Positions 43,601 through 52,433 of a stretch of DNA of 64,000 bases are shown in pieces. The stretch's first letter is position 1, and each line of letters starts with the position of its first letter. The notes beneath the pieces are model-generated. The model was not told where the DNA came from and searched no databases. It saw only the letters and a list, made by a program, of their open reading frames with translations. This DNA is from Verrucomicrobia subdivision 3 bacterium UBA693. GTDB lineage: Bacteria; Verrucomicrobiota; Verrucomicrobiia; Limisphaerales; UBA8199. A program made the position numbers and the translations under genes. The DNA is taken from the NCBI GenBank assembly GCA_002298785.1, contig DBMR01000071.1, forward strand, positions 107,324 through 171,323, read 5' to 3'.

Positions 43601-45333
43601 TGGGTGAAGGCTTTCGGATCGCAGCACAACACCACATTAACGTGGTTCAACTCGCAGTTGACGCGAATCCGCTCCGGGGCGACGACCAGGTAATAGTTGG
43701 TGGGCGCGCCTTTCTTCTCGGAGCCATACTTGGGGTTGGCCATGACCCAGAGCGCCGGAGCCTCCGCCTGGTGTCCGTTCCGCTTTGACTGCTCCAGCCC
43801 CAGCAAGTTCCCAAATTCGCCAATGATCGATCCCAGGTTCTTGCCCGTGGTGATCATGCCCCAGCCGCCGATCGAGTGAAACCGCACCGCAATGGACTTC
43901 TCCGGCAGCAGAGAAGGCGTATCCTTCGAGCATACCGCGTACGGATGATCCACGCCCAGGACGAAGTAGGTGGCGCCATCCGCCGCACCTCGGCCATCTT
44001 TGCGCCGCGTTTGGCCGATGGCAAACTCGTAGGCGCCCAAAGTGTGCTCGGGACGGAAATCGCGCGAGCCGATGCCATAAGCGCCCCGGAACAGGCGCGG
44101 CATTTCGTCGGGCGCGATTGCCGGCAAATCGCCGCCAAACCGGCCGCATTCGAGCGCTTTGCCCAGAGCCGTGCGGATGTCGCGCGCCAGGGGGTTGTCG
44201 CCAGCCATGCCTTCGTCCGTGCGCTCGAGAATGATGACCTGCTTCTTGCCGCGGAGAGCTTCGATGATCGCAGCCTCGGGAAACGGTCGGATGACATTGA
44301 CGTGAATCGAGCCAACCCGGGCGTTCCTTTGGTCTCGCAAATAATCGCAGGCCGCCTCGATATTGTCCGCCGCACAACCCAGAGAGACGAAGACTGTTTC
44401 CGCATCCTCACATCGATACGAGGTCAGGAATCCGTAGTGGCGTCCGGTCAGGCGTCCAAACTCCTCGTACGCTTCCGCCAGGAATTTCAGGATCGGTTCG
44501 TTGAAATTATTTCGCCGGGCCACCACGCCGTTCATGTGGTGTTCCTGGTTTTGCACCGGGCCCAGCAGCACCGGGTTCTTCAAATCCATCATTTCGGGCA
44601 CCCGCCGGCGTGTCGGGCCAAACAACTCCCGTTGTGCCGGGGTGGGGCTCTCGACCTGATCGTCCACCGCGCCCAGATATTCCCGCAACAATTCCGCCTC
44701 CGGCGCCAGGTACGTGCGCTCCGAGTGCGTGGTCAGCATGCCGTCCTGGATGTTCATGCCCGGATTCAACGTCTGCTCGTTGACCTTGCGCAGGATGATT
44801 GCCTGATCCGCCGCCTGCTGGGCGTCCTTGCCCATGAGCATCGTCCAGCCGGTATCCAGCGCCCCGTAGAAATCATCATGACCACAATGCACGTTGAGCG
44901 CGTGCTTGGTCAGGGCTCGCGCGCCAATCTCCAACACCATGGTGCACAGCTTGCCGGGCGCGTGATAATACTGCTCCATCGCGTAGGCAATGCCTTGTCC
45001 GGAAGTGAAATTGACCGTGCGCCGCCCCGCCACCGCAAACGCCGTGGCCCCGCCTTGCGCCGCGTGCTCCCCCTCGCATTCTATGGCGATCTTTTGCTGG
45101 CCAAAAACGTTCAACTCGCCCTGGGCGTACGACTGCTGATAAAGCTCGCCACCCTCGGTCGAGGGTGTGATCGGATAGAATACACCGCCTTCGGTTATCC
45201 GGGCTTCGACATACTGGGCGACCAACTGATTGCCGTTGCAGGTCACCCGGAGACCGGGATACTTCGGGGTGGAGACGACGGAAACTTCCGCGTCCCGGAC
45301 GGGAGCGGCCACAGGAGTAATCGAGGCACTCAT
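40606..45333 (-). CDS. nifJ: Pyruvate:ferredoxin (flavodoxin) oxidoreductase, unusually long
   Basis: This 1575-residue single-chain 2-oxoacid oxidoreductase has the usual order: pyrimidine-binding domain (about residues 25-250), domain II (260-390), gamma domain (430-640), 2x4Fe-4S ferredoxin domain (CTQCMECITACPD near 810, CKGCGECVQVCGD near 948), and the thiamine-diphosphate domain (GDGACAGCGEKS near 1028, GGDGALGDIGFQN near 1258). It converts pyruvate and CoA to acetyl-CoA, CO2 and reduced ferredoxin. Usual PFORs have about 1170-1200 residues; extra sequence lies before and between the Fe-S motifs and inside the thiamine domain. GGAAGG precedes the ATG. It stands alone without an obvious ferredoxin gene. 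Confidence 0.93.
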   Translation of the reverse strand: MSASITPVAAPVRDAEVSVVSTPKYPGLRVTCNGNQLVAQYVEARITEGGVFYPITPSTEGGELYQQSYAQGELNVFGQQKIAIECEGEHAAQGGATAFAVAGRRTVNFTSGQGIAYAMEQYYHAPGKLCTMVLEIGARALTKHALNVHCGHDDFYGALDTGWTMLMGKDAQQAADQAIILRKVNEQTLNPGMNIQDGMLTTHSERTYLAPEAELLREYLGAVDDQVESPTPAQRELFGPTRRRVPEMMDLKNPVLLGPVQNQEHHMNGVVARRNNFNEPILKFLAEAYEEFGRLTGRHYGFLTSYRCEDAETVFVSLGCAADNIEAACDYLRDQRNARVGSIHVNVIRPFPEAAIIEALRGKKQVIILERTDEGMAGDNPLARDIRTALGKALECGRFGGDLPAIAPDEMPRLFRGAYGIGSRDFRPEHTLGAYEFAIGQTRRKDGRGAADGATYFVLGVDHPYAVCSKDTPSLLPEKSIAVRFHSIGGWGMITTGKNLGSIIGEFGNLLGLEQSKRNGHQAEAPALWVMANPKYGSEKKGAPTNYYLVVAPERIRVNCELNHVNVVLCCDPKAFTHTNPLEGINKGGCLVWESAETPEVAWQRIPARHRKFIRDFNIRVYILPGFDIARKATERPDLQLRMQGNAFLGAFFRVSPFLDQNGISEEVFLGTVRKQYEKKFGRFGEAVVVSNMQVMEQGFSRVQEIRYGAIDEADHSSMRNPPVLPQGAPAMLPTAGCGSACGHGLSTPAAQTPRYALQTLAKFDGEFRSGLGYHQPAGALASVGIMGAGTGATQSKYVARRETPVFIAENCTQCMECITACPDTALPNTAQDLSQILKTAVNYYISDPADRDQLRAELKGLEARVRAAMNAGVEAKRETPFKELVRQELEALPTVSARARAEFQAIIDVLPMAYCNVAAIFRSPEKKSPGQGGLFSIFVSDLCKGCGECVQVCGDHNALRMEVETEELNARLTTGQIFSRLLPDTPQKFLGLYQDGAPQDSREAALRNHLMVRRNYEALVSGDGACAGCGEKSVLRALASVTEAYMRPLYHKKAARLKAKADKLAVEGLARLNDLRGRDATGYELFRRAVAHTIMGLGGENEADTRRRLEKHGAISDDEIVNGIAAVLRQDAFNHAELQAIDGRQSNGMSVMFMGASTGCNTVYGSTPPSNPHPYPWMNSLFQDGATISWLLGESLLLHHARRSVVPERLADALLGRESAVMTEEEYFTLTHLDDARMTDLEIRELPKVWVVGGDGALGDIGFQNVSKVVLQNRPNVKILMLDTQVYSNTGGQNSDSSTMLGGYDMNQFGSASQGKLIEKKNVAEALTSGHGSPFVAQVSMANAARLYKAMLDGLEYRGTAFFQCYTTCQPEHGVGDNMSADQAKLVRDSRGMPEFVYQPRNGETSQEAFDLKGNPSGNRDWWRAKFKTTGEEYNYTVAHWALTEGRFRKHLKSIREEEAQALTPLDVMLALITQDDVVNRRVFDAAHRSAVPNFGVYIRAEVNGKMKYYAVSRQMVLFAVERRKAWRMLQSKAGVANQDYAAQRALLRKIDGGQVTLAEFRQHPAETMLAAAQ

Positions 45334-45436
45334 AACCTTCCCGCATTTTTAGCATCACTTTAGCTTTCTCAGCAAGTGATAATGGGCGGAGAATCCGTTT
45401 CCCAGGGTGCGGCAATGATGAAGTCGGGCGTCTCCC

Positions 45437-46015
45437 TCAGAAATTCCAGCCGAGGGAAAACATGTGCAGGTTGAGTCCGGGGTTGGGTTGGGCCAGGCTG
45501 GCATTGGACATATGCTGGTAACGGTACCCCACCTGCACGCGGGGCATCACGTCCCAGCGCACGCTCAGGTAACTGGTGAACTGCATGTTGCAGCCGAAAT
45601 TGCGCGTCGGATACTGATACGGACTGATCACGGTTGGATTGATGCCGCCTTCGAGGAAAAGCGGTAGCTTTTTGTACCCCACCCTCAGACCCGGCCCTAA
45701 CGCGGCCACCACCCCCTGATCATGTCCGTCCCACAAACATCCGCAGGAAATTTCCGCCGTGGGTTCGAGCCGAAAACCGGAGTCGTATTTCCAGGACCAG
45801 GGCAATTGAAACTTCAGATAGGCCTCGCTCTGATGGAAGGCGGCGCCGTGACCGGACACGCCAAGACCAAACCGCGCACCGGTGGCGGCCACTCGAAAAG
45901 CCGGTGGCGGCTCCTCCCCCGGCACAGCCTCATCGGCCAGCACTCGCCCCATGGTCCCCAGCACGAAAATGCCGATTGCCAGTATTAACTGTTTATGCAT
46001 AGGCTTGCTCATCAA
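45437..46015 (-). CDS. PagL-like outer-membrane lipid A deacylase family protein
   Basis: This 192-residue protein has a signal peptide (about residues 1-27) and an eight-strand beta-barrel pattern ending in an aromatic residue (SLGWNF), typical of outer-membrane insertion. The C-terminal RYQHMSNASLAQPNPG matches the acyloxyacyl hydrolase/PagL motif with His168 and Ser170. The acid residue of the PagL triad would fall at residue 182, which is Asn here, so catalysis is uncertain. It lies downstream of a two-component pair on the same strand, with 155 bases between. Confidence 0.7.
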   Translation of the reverse strand: MMSKPMHKQLILAIGIFVLGTMGRVLADEAVPGEEPPPAFRVAATGARFGLGVSGHGAAFHQSEAYLKFQLPWSWKYDSGFRLEPTAEISCGCLWDGHDQGVVAALGPGLRVGYKKLPLFLEGGINPTVISPYQYPTRNFGCNMQFTSYLSVRWDVMPRVQVGYRYQHMSNASLAQPNPGLNLHMFSLGWNF

Positions 46016-46170
46016 CGTAAAGAAAATTCCATGACCTTCGGGAAACTCAAATGAAAAAGCGACCTGGAGGGCGGGTTAAAAGCAACCGATAGCCCGTTGC
46101 CGGCACCCGCTCGGTATTTCGTCAACAATCGCGAAAAGTTCCCACGCCGAACCGAAATTCTCGGGCGCCC

Positions 46171-46797
46171 TCATTTCCGCAGGAATTTGGCCACTGCCTC
46201 GGTCCGGGTCCGAACCTGCAGCTTTTCATAAATCCGCCGGATGTAGGTATGCACCGTTTCGTAGCTGATCCCCAGCTTTTCCGCGATTTCCTTGTAGAGA
46301 AATCCCTGGCTCAGACAATCGAGCACCTCCTGCTCACGTTCGGAGAGATTCTCGGTCGGCTGAGGGGAAGGTCCGGCTTTACGGAAGGATTCCGTGACCT
46401 TGCGCGCAATGTGCGTCGTCATCGGTGACCCGCCGCGCAAGACCTCGCGAATGGCGGAGATCAGCTCGGCGGTTTTCGTGCGCTTGAGCAGGTAGCCGGA
46501 GGCCCCGGCGGCGAGGGCGTTGAAAATGTTCTCCGTGTCCTCATAAACCGTGAGCATCACGACCTGGATCTCGGGAGCCACGGCTTTCAGCCGCCGAACA
46601 CACTCGACGCCGTTCATGCCGGGCAGATTGATGTCCATGAGCACGACATCGGGTTTGTCCTTGGGTAACGCTTCGAGGGCCGCCTCGGCGTTGGAATAAT
46701 GACTGACACAACGAAAGCCATCGGTGCGGCCAATCACGCGCGCCAGCGTGGCGCGGAGTTGGTCGTTGTCTTCAACAATCGCAACGGTAATCGGCAT
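46171..46797 (-). CDS. NarL/LuxR-type response regulator
   Basis: This 208-residue regulator has a receiver domain (residues 4-120). Its acidic pocket is E9/D10, the phosphorylation site is Asp55 (VVLMDINLPGMNG), and T/K positions follow (TVYED, KRTKTAELI). A LuxR-type helix-turn-helix occupies about residues 145-205 (LSEREQEVLDCLSQGFLYKEIAEKLG). It starts two bases after the kinase stop, so the pair is co-translated. It probably regulates carbohydrate or envelope genes; the PagL-like gene is the next one downstream. Confidence 0.95.
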   Translation of the reverse strand: MPITVAIVEDNDQLRATLARVIGRTDGFRCVSHYSNAEAALEALPKDKPDVVLMDINLPGMNGVECVRRLKAVAPEIQVVMLTVYEDTENIFNALAAGASGYLLKRTKTAELISAIREVLRGGSPMTTHIARKVTESFRKAGPSPQPTENLSEREQEVLDCLSQGFLYKEIAEKLGISYETVHTYIRRIYEKLQVRTRTEAVAKFLRK

Positions 46798-46799
46798 AA

Positions 46800-49700
46800 T
46801 TAATCGCCGCCAAACGGCGCGCTAAGCCTCACCACAGCCCCGCCTTCGGAGCCAGGCTCGATCGCAAAGGTGCCGCCCACATCTTCCATGCGTTTGCGCA
46901 TGTTGCGCAACCCATTTCTGGCCGCGGCAGCCTTGGGATCCATCCCGCCAAGCCCGCGTCCGTTGTCCTCAATTTCCAGGGTAAACCGGGCAGGCTCAAG
47001 CCGCAGCCGAACGGAAGCGGAGGTCGCGCCCGCGTGTTTCACCACGTTCGTGATGGCCTCTTTGGCAGCCAGGAAAACATTGTGCCGCAACTCGGGCGAG
47101 ATCGACGTGTTGGGCAGCGGAGCCGGCACTTCGAGGCGATACCGCAACCCAGCCACCGCCAGATATTCCTGGGCATATTTGCACACGTAATTGATGAGCC
47201 CTTCCAGCGTGTCGTTCGAGGGATTAACAGTCCAAACGATCTCGTCCAGGGCGCGGGTGGTTTCGAGAGCGGTTTGGGAAATCTGACGCGCATGACTCTC
47301 CACCTCCTCGGGAAGGTCCTTGTCAGCCTCGATCATCTCACCGATCAACGAGACTTGCGTCAGACTGGCTCCCACCTGGTCATGGATGTCGCGGGCAATT
47401 CGGGCGCGCTCGTTTTCCAGCGCTTCCTTCTGTCGCAACACCGCCAGTTGACGCTGGAGCCGCTGGGTCGAAATATTATGCACGATGCCGGCCACCGCCC
47501 CAAGGATCGCCAGCGCCATGAGGCTCAAAAACCACCAGGTCCGCCAAAACGGCGGCAGCACCACCACGGCCAGGCTCGCTCCCAGTTCGTTGCGCACTCC
47601 ATCTTCATTGGCGGCCACGAGTTGGAACCGATACTCCCCAGGCGTCAACTTGGGATACCGCACCGAGCGCGTGGCCCCGTTGCCAGTCGTCCAGCCACTC
47701 TCATAACCAAACATCCGGTAACTGAATCGACTCTTCTCCGGCGCGGCCAGGCTTAGGCAGGCAAACTGGATCTCGAGACTTTCCTTGCCCGCGGGAATGA
47801 CGACTTGTTGGGGCGGCGGCGTGCGCAGGGTGTTGGTGCTGTGGAGACGGCCGTCGAGGAACACGGCCTCGATAGTTACCGGGGGCGGGTTGGTGTTCGG
47901 CACAATGCCCCGCGGATCAACGGTCACCAAACCTCGAATCGTCGGGAACCACAAACGACCGTCGGCGGATTGGTGCGCGGCCGGCTGGGAGCCTTGCGTA
48001 CATTCGCCACTGGGCAGACCATCTGGTTCACCATACAGCCGGCAAAAGAAGGTGGTGTTGGTGCCTGAGGCAAAGTCGGCCAAATCCTGCTTTCTAACAC
48101 GCATCAAGCCCGCGTTTGAACCGGCCCACAGAAAACCAAGTTCATCCTCGATCAGGTAACCCAGGTTACTCACCGGCAGTCCGTCCTCGCGAGAGAATCG
48201 TGACCACACGCCCTTGGCGAATCGCGCGAGACCGTTGGCGGTCCCCACCCAAAGCACTCCTTGTTTGTCGAGCAACAGCGAGGTGATGTTGTCGCTCGGC
48301 AAACCGTTCGTGCGCCCGTAAACCGATATCTTTCCGTCTCGGAGACATTTCAGCCCACCCGCGTAAGTGCCGACCCAAAGAGTGCCGTCGTCGCTTTCCG
48401 CAATTGCCTGGACGGCAATGCCAGCCAGGTTGGTAGTTAAGATCTGCCATTTACCCCCCGTCCAACTGGCTAGCCCGTTTTGCGTACCGGCCAGCAGTTT
48501 GCCGGCACGGTCTTCAAACAGACAGGATACGTGCGGATCCAAAACCTCCGCGCCCACGGCCCGGCGAAAGAGATTGTTGGTAAACACAAACAGACCACCG
48601 CCGTAGGTCCCGACCCACATTTGCTCGGTGCGATCGATAAACACCGACCGCACGTAGGGATTTGCCAGACCCTGCATGTCTGAAAACTTCTCGAGCGTTC
48701 CGTTCCGCCACCGCGCCAGGCCGCCACCGTTAATTCCGAACCACACTTCACCCTGCCTGGTGGAGGCGACCGATTGCACCGTTAAAGCCCCCGACCCCGG
48801 CACGACACTGAAAATCTGGCGCTTGATGCGGTTCAATCCGCCGCCGTCCGTGCCTGCCCACAACGAACCTTCCCGGTCAAAAATCAGGGACAGGATGTAA
48901 GTATGGGACAATTCACTCGATAACTTTTGCCACCCGCTGTTGGCATCGTGCCAATAGACACCATCTCCGTAAGTGCCCACGACCAGTTGACCCCGATCAT
49001 CCTCGCACGCCGCGGCCACTGGAACATTCGTCCACGGATACGGACCCAAATCCGCCACCACCCGATCATCCACACGGAGCGTGACTCGGCCATCGGCAAT
49101 CTGCCAGCACCCGCCTTTCTTGCTAGGAAGGATGAAGTCCACCTTCCGACCCACCGGCACCTCGGTCACCACCGGCAAACCAGCCGCTGGGCCGCCGGGG
49201 GTCGGTTGCAGGGCGGCGAGGCTCCAGTCGGTTGCGACCCACAGCAAACCCGAAGCGTCGGCTGCCAGCGCGCGGCAAGTGCTGGGCATCTGGGAGCCGA
49301 CACTCCACACATCCACCCTCTTATCGAAGTAGCGGCACAACTGCCCATCCGAGGTATAGAGCCAGATCGCGCCGAACTTGTCCTCGGTCACGGACATCAA
49401 CCGTCCTTCGCGACTCCCGCGCCCGATATCCACCCCTGTGACTTTTCCCGTCGGTTCCACCAGCACCACCCCGGCAGTCTCGGTGCCAACCCAAAGGTTC
49501 GTGTGGCTATCCTCGAAGACCTTTACGATGCGGCTGTTGTTTAGTCCGGGCGTGTTGCTCTCGTCAAAGACGGCAAAGCGGACGCCGTCGAATCGCGCCA
49601 ATCCATTCAACGTGGCGAGCCAAAGGTAACCATCCCGTGTTTGAGTGAGCGAGATAACGGAATTCTGCGGCAAGCCCTGTTTGGTCGTCCAGGCATCCAC

Positions 49701-49838
49701 CGTGAAATGCCCTCCGCCAACCGCGCCGACGCAGTTAGCGAAGGCGAGCCAAAGCCACACTATCGCCACCTTGGGGTCAGTCCCTAGTATTGACAGTGAC
49801 CGCACCGACTTTGCGCGGGTACCGATGCTCAAGCCCAT
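46800..49838 (-). CDS. Beta-propeller sensor histidine kinase (HisKA_3 type)
   Basis: This 1012-residue membrane kinase has an N-terminal hydrophobic segment (VAIVWLWLAFANCVGA, about residues 23-40). About a dozen two-component-regulator propeller repeats follow (LWVGTYAGGLKCL, LWVGTANGLARF and similar, 60-640), then a Y_Y_Y domain (about 690-755), a membrane helix (WWFLSLMALAILGAVAGIV) and a HisKA_3 dimerisation domain with His819 in ARDIHDQVGASL. A HATPase domain closes the protein (N-box AAKEAITNVVKHA, G-box DNGRGLGG and NGLRNMRKRME). Such sensors usually detect extracellular glycans. The phosphotransfer partner is the next gene. Confidence 0.93.
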   Translation of the reverse strand: MGLSIGTRAKSVRSLSILGTDPKVAIVWLWLAFANCVGAVGGGHFTVDAWTTKQGLPQNSVISLTQTRDGYLWLATLNGLARFDGVRFAVFDESNTPGLNNSRIVKVFEDSHTNLWVGTETAGVVLVEPTGKVTGVDIGRGSREGRLMSVTEDKFGAIWLYTSDGQLCRYFDKRVDVWSVGSQMPSTCRALAADASGLLWVATDWSLAALQPTPGGPAAGLPVVTEVPVGRKVDFILPSKKGGCWQIADGRVTLRVDDRVVADLGPYPWTNVPVAAACEDDRGQLVVGTYGDGVYWHDANSGWQKLSSELSHTYILSLIFDREGSLWAGTDGGGLNRIKRQIFSVVPGSGALTVQSVASTRQGEVWFGINGGGLARWRNGTLEKFSDMQGLANPYVRSVFIDRTEQMWVGTYGGGLFVFTNNLFRRAVGAEVLDPHVSCLFEDRAGKLLAGTQNGLASWTGGKWQILTTNLAGIAVQAIAESDDGTLWVGTYAGGLKCLRDGKISVYGRTNGLPSDNITSLLLDKQGVLWVGTANGLARFAKGVWSRFSREDGLPVSNLGYLIEDELGFLWAGSNAGLMRVRKQDLADFASGTNTTFFCRLYGEPDGLPSGECTQGSQPAAHQSADGRLWFPTIRGLVTVDPRGIVPNTNPPPVTIEAVFLDGRLHSTNTLRTPPPQQVVIPAGKESLEIQFACLSLAAPEKSRFSYRMFGYESGWTTGNGATRSVRYPKLTPGEYRFQLVAANEDGVRNELGASLAVVVLPPFWRTWWFLSLMALAILGAVAGIVHNISTQRLQRQLAVLRQKEALENERARIARDIHDQVGASLTQVSLIGEMIEADKDLPEEVESHARQISQTALETTRALDEIVWTVNPSNDTLEGLINYVCKYAQEYLAVAGLRYRLEVPAPLPNTSISPELRHNVFLAAKEAITNVVKHAGATSASVRLRLEPARFTLEIEDNGRGLGGMDPKAAAARNGLRNMRKRMEDVGGTFAIEPGSEGGAVVRLSAPFGGD

Positions 49839-49878
49839 CGTAGCGATTTGATTTGCCGGGAACGCCTCGCAGCTCGAC

Positions 49879-50676
49879 TTAGATCTGGGAATACGCGGTC
49901 GGCTTTAGCATCCACTTGGACATCTTAGAGACGGTGTCGGCGTATTGCGGATCATTCTTGAGCTTTTCCCAAACCGGATGCTTACCGAAAGCATCCCAAT
50001 GCTGCTTGTGAACCTCAGCGTTTTCTCCGGAAGTCATATAAGTCAGATGCGGCAAATTTGGTCCATTCAACGCTTGGCCAAAGAAGATTGGGCCGAGTCC
50101 CACCTGGTGCATGGTTTCAATCTCGCCGCTGTTGAACATATCCACCTTCTTCTGCGCTTTGGCCTCGCTGTAACTCTCGTAAGTGCGCAGCTCGAACAGG
50201 CGCGGCTTGCGGTTTTTGGAATAATCGGGCTGCTCGAGACGTTGCATGCCGGCGAAGGCCAGCAAAATCCAGCTGTCAATCCGGTCAAACGCCGGGCTGC
50301 TCTTGGGAGTTTCCAGGTATGACGCAGCGGCCCCTCGGTAGGCAGGGTCGGTACCCACGCGCAACCAGGCTGAAGTAAGCAGATTCAAATCCGTGGAGGG
50401 CAGCAGCACAAAAACCGACGGCGCGTCCTTGGCTTCGATTTCCGTAAAGACGCCGACCGGCTTGATACCGATGCGGTTCAAGGCTGGGATCGCCGCTTTC
50501 TCCAGGTAACTCTCGAGGGCTTCGGTGGAGGCGCCGGATTTGCAGCGATAAACTCGCAGCTCATAATAATCGCGGCCAGAGGCCGGCTGAGCTTGAGCGG
50601 CAGGGACTATTGCGGGTGAAAGGCCAGCCGCAGCGACGGCAGTGAGGGATTGCGTGATGAATGCTCTTCGTTTCAT
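49879..50676 (-). CDS. Exported NIPSNAP family protein
   Basis: This 265-residue protein starts at ATG 50676 with MKRRAFITQSLTAVAAAG, a Tat-like twin-arginine signal ending APAAQA-like near residue 30. Two NIPSNAP-type ferredoxin-like repeats follow (YYELRVYRCKSGASTEALESYLEKAAIPAL and FELRTYESYSEAKAQKKVDMF). The function of bacterial exported NIPSNAPs is unknown; the domain suggests small-molecule binding in a dimeric alpha/beta barrel. It lies 40 bases upstream of the sensor kinase on the same strand. Confidence 0.85.
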   Translation of the reverse strand: MKRRAFITQSLTAVAAAGLSPAIVPAAQAQPASGRDYYELRVYRCKSGASTEALESYLEKAAIPALNRIGIKPVGVFTEIEAKDAPSVFVLLPSTDLNLLTSAWLRVGTDPAYRGAAASYLETPKSSPAFDRIDSWILLAFAGMQRLEQPDYSKNRKPRLFELRTYESYSEAKAQKKVDMFNSGEIETMHQVGLGPIFFGQALNGPNLPHLTYMTSGENAEVHKQHWDAFGKHPVWEKLKNDPQYADTVSKMSKWMLKPTAYSQI

Positions 50677-50816
50677 GCCCTTTGTAGAAACCGAGGACAC
50701 CCATTTGTCAATCTGTTTCCGAACGGCCGGGTGGGAAATTGCGAGCTATCGAGAAGGATTGGGGCCACGCCGCGGCGAGCTGGGATCACCAATAGTCCAG
50801 AGAGCCCGGTGCCCGG

Positions 50817-52430
50817 CTATTGCCCGGCAGACTGACGGAGCAAAAAGTGGCGAGTCTTGCCGCTGGTGGTTTTCGGCAATTCCTCAACAAACTCAATCTC
50901 TCTCGGATATTTGTAAGCGGCCACCAAGCTCTTGCAATGCTGCTGCAGTTCCACGCGCAGATCGTTCGTCCCGAATACCCCGGCCCGCAACACGACGTAG
51001 GCCTTCACGATTTGCCCGCGGAGTCCATCCGGCTTGCCGACCACGGCCGCTTCGAGCACCGACGGGTGTTCCAGCAACGCACTCTCCACCTCGAAGGGTC
51101 CGATGCGGTAACCGGAGCTCTTGATGACATCGTCCTTGCGCCCAATGAACCGGAAGCAACCGGTGCGGTCGCGCACGGCCCGGTCCCCGGTCAGGTACCA
51201 ATCCCCGCGGAACTTGCGCGCCATCTCGTCGGGGTTCAGCCAATACTCCGTGAAGAAGCCCACGGGCCGATGTGGCCGAAGTCGGATCGAGACCTCTCCT
51301 TCCTCGTCCGCCGGCACGGGTTGCAGGTGGTCGTCCAATAATTCCAGTTCGAAACCCGGCGTTGCCCAACCCATCCAGCCGGGCCGAACTTCGTGACCGA
51401 GCGAACGGTAATACCCGACCAGCACGACCGTTTCGGTTTGCCCATAGCCTTCATGCAGCGTCAAGCCGGTGGCCCGCTGCCACAGGCTCAGCACTTCGGG
51501 ATTCAACGGTTCCCCCGCCGTGACGCAGTGGCGCAGCGACGGGAAGCGGTACCCGGACAGGTCCTGCCGCACCACGAGACGCAACGCCGTGGGCGGCGCG
51601 CACCAGGTGTTGATGGGGAATTCCTCCAAAGTTCGCAGGGTTAACCCGGGATCAAACCGTCCGGAAGTATCCAGCGCAAAAATACAGGCGCCCATTTGCC
51701 AGGGGCCAAAGAAACTCGACCACGCCGCTTTCCCCCAGCCCAGGTCGGAAATGTTCCAATGCAGCTCCCCGGGTTTCAAATCCAACCACAACTGGCCGGT
51801 GTCACGGTGACCCAACCCACAACTGGCCTGGCTGTGCAGGACCATCTTGGGATCACCCGTAGTCGCGCTGGTGAAGAAAATCATCCCAGGATCCGAAGCC
51901 AGGGTAAGCGGACCGGCGAAGCTATCGGATGCTTGCCGCATCCCGTGCTCGAGGTCGAGCCAACCCGAATGGCCGTGGCCCACCACGATCCGGATGCCTT
52001 CAAAGCCTTCGGCCTTGCGCAGGCCGTCTTCGCTGGTGATGACGGCGCGGATTTTTGCGGTTTCCAGGCGGAAAGCTACATCCCTGGAGGTCAGCAAAAG
52101 CGTGGCCGGCACCGGCACAGCGCCCAATCGGATCAATCCCAGCATGGCAATCCACCATTGCGGGATCCGCGGTAGCAGCACCAGGACCCGGTCCCTCGGT
52201 TTCAAACCCGTTTGCCGAAAGAAATTTGCCGCGCGGCAACTCAGCCGGGACAGTTCACGAAAGGAAAACTTCTGGCCCTGACCAGTGCTGGCATTGACCT
52301 GCCAAAGCCCGGGACTTTCCGGGCGCTCCTGCGCCCAGCGGTCCAGAACGTCCGTGGCAAAATTGAATTGCCGGGGGACGTTCCCCCATCCAGGAATCGG
52401 GCTGTGCATCGGCGGCAGGTCGTCGGCCAC
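50817..52430 (-). CDS. Acyl-CoA synthetase (AMP-forming, medium-chain type)
   Basis: This 537-residue adenylating enzyme has the P-loop-like FFTSATTGDPKMVLHS, the EGYGQTETV motif, the WYLTGDRAVRDRTGCFRFIGRKDDVIKSSGYRIGP hinge region (one long block around residues 400-435) and the catalytic lysine in LPKTTSGKTRHFLLR. The pattern is that of the ACSM/medium-chain branch. It activates a carboxylic acid to its CoA thioester; the chain length is not deducible. Start is GTG 52430, three bases after the DUF1080 stop, or ATG 52409. It is coupled to DUF1080. Confidence 0.88.
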   Translation of the reverse strand: MADDLPPMHSPIPGWGNVPRQFNFATDVLDRWAQERPESPGLWQVNASTGQGQKFSFRELSRLSCRAANFFRQTGLKPRDRVLVLLPRIPQWWIAMLGLIRLGAVPVPATLLLTSRDVAFRLETAKIRAVITSEDGLRKAEGFEGIRIVVGHGHSGWLDLEHGMRQASDSFAGPLTLASDPGMIFFTSATTGDPKMVLHSQASCGLGHRDTGQLWLDLKPGELHWNISDLGWGKAAWSSFFGPWQMGACIFALDTSGRFDPGLTLRTLEEFPINTWCAPPTALRLVVRQDLSGYRFPSLRHCVTAGEPLNPEVLSLWQRATGLTLHEGYGQTETVVLVGYYRSLGHEVRPGWMGWATPGFELELLDDHLQPVPADEEGEVSIRLRPHRPVGFFTEYWLNPDEMARKFRGDWYLTGDRAVRDRTGCFRFIGRKDDVIKSSGYRIGPFEVESALLEHPSVLEAAVVGKPDGLRGQIVKAYVVLRAGVFGTNDLRVELQQHCKSLVAAYKYPREIEFVEELPKTTSGKTRHFLLRQSAGQ

Positions 52431-52433
52431 CGA

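Noticed and set aside
43876..45363. Long open frame (495 codons) on the plus strand opposite the PFOR gene
   Set aside because: It is the antisense of a strongly conserved enzyme, has no recognisable domain, and reflects high GC content that suppresses stop codons.
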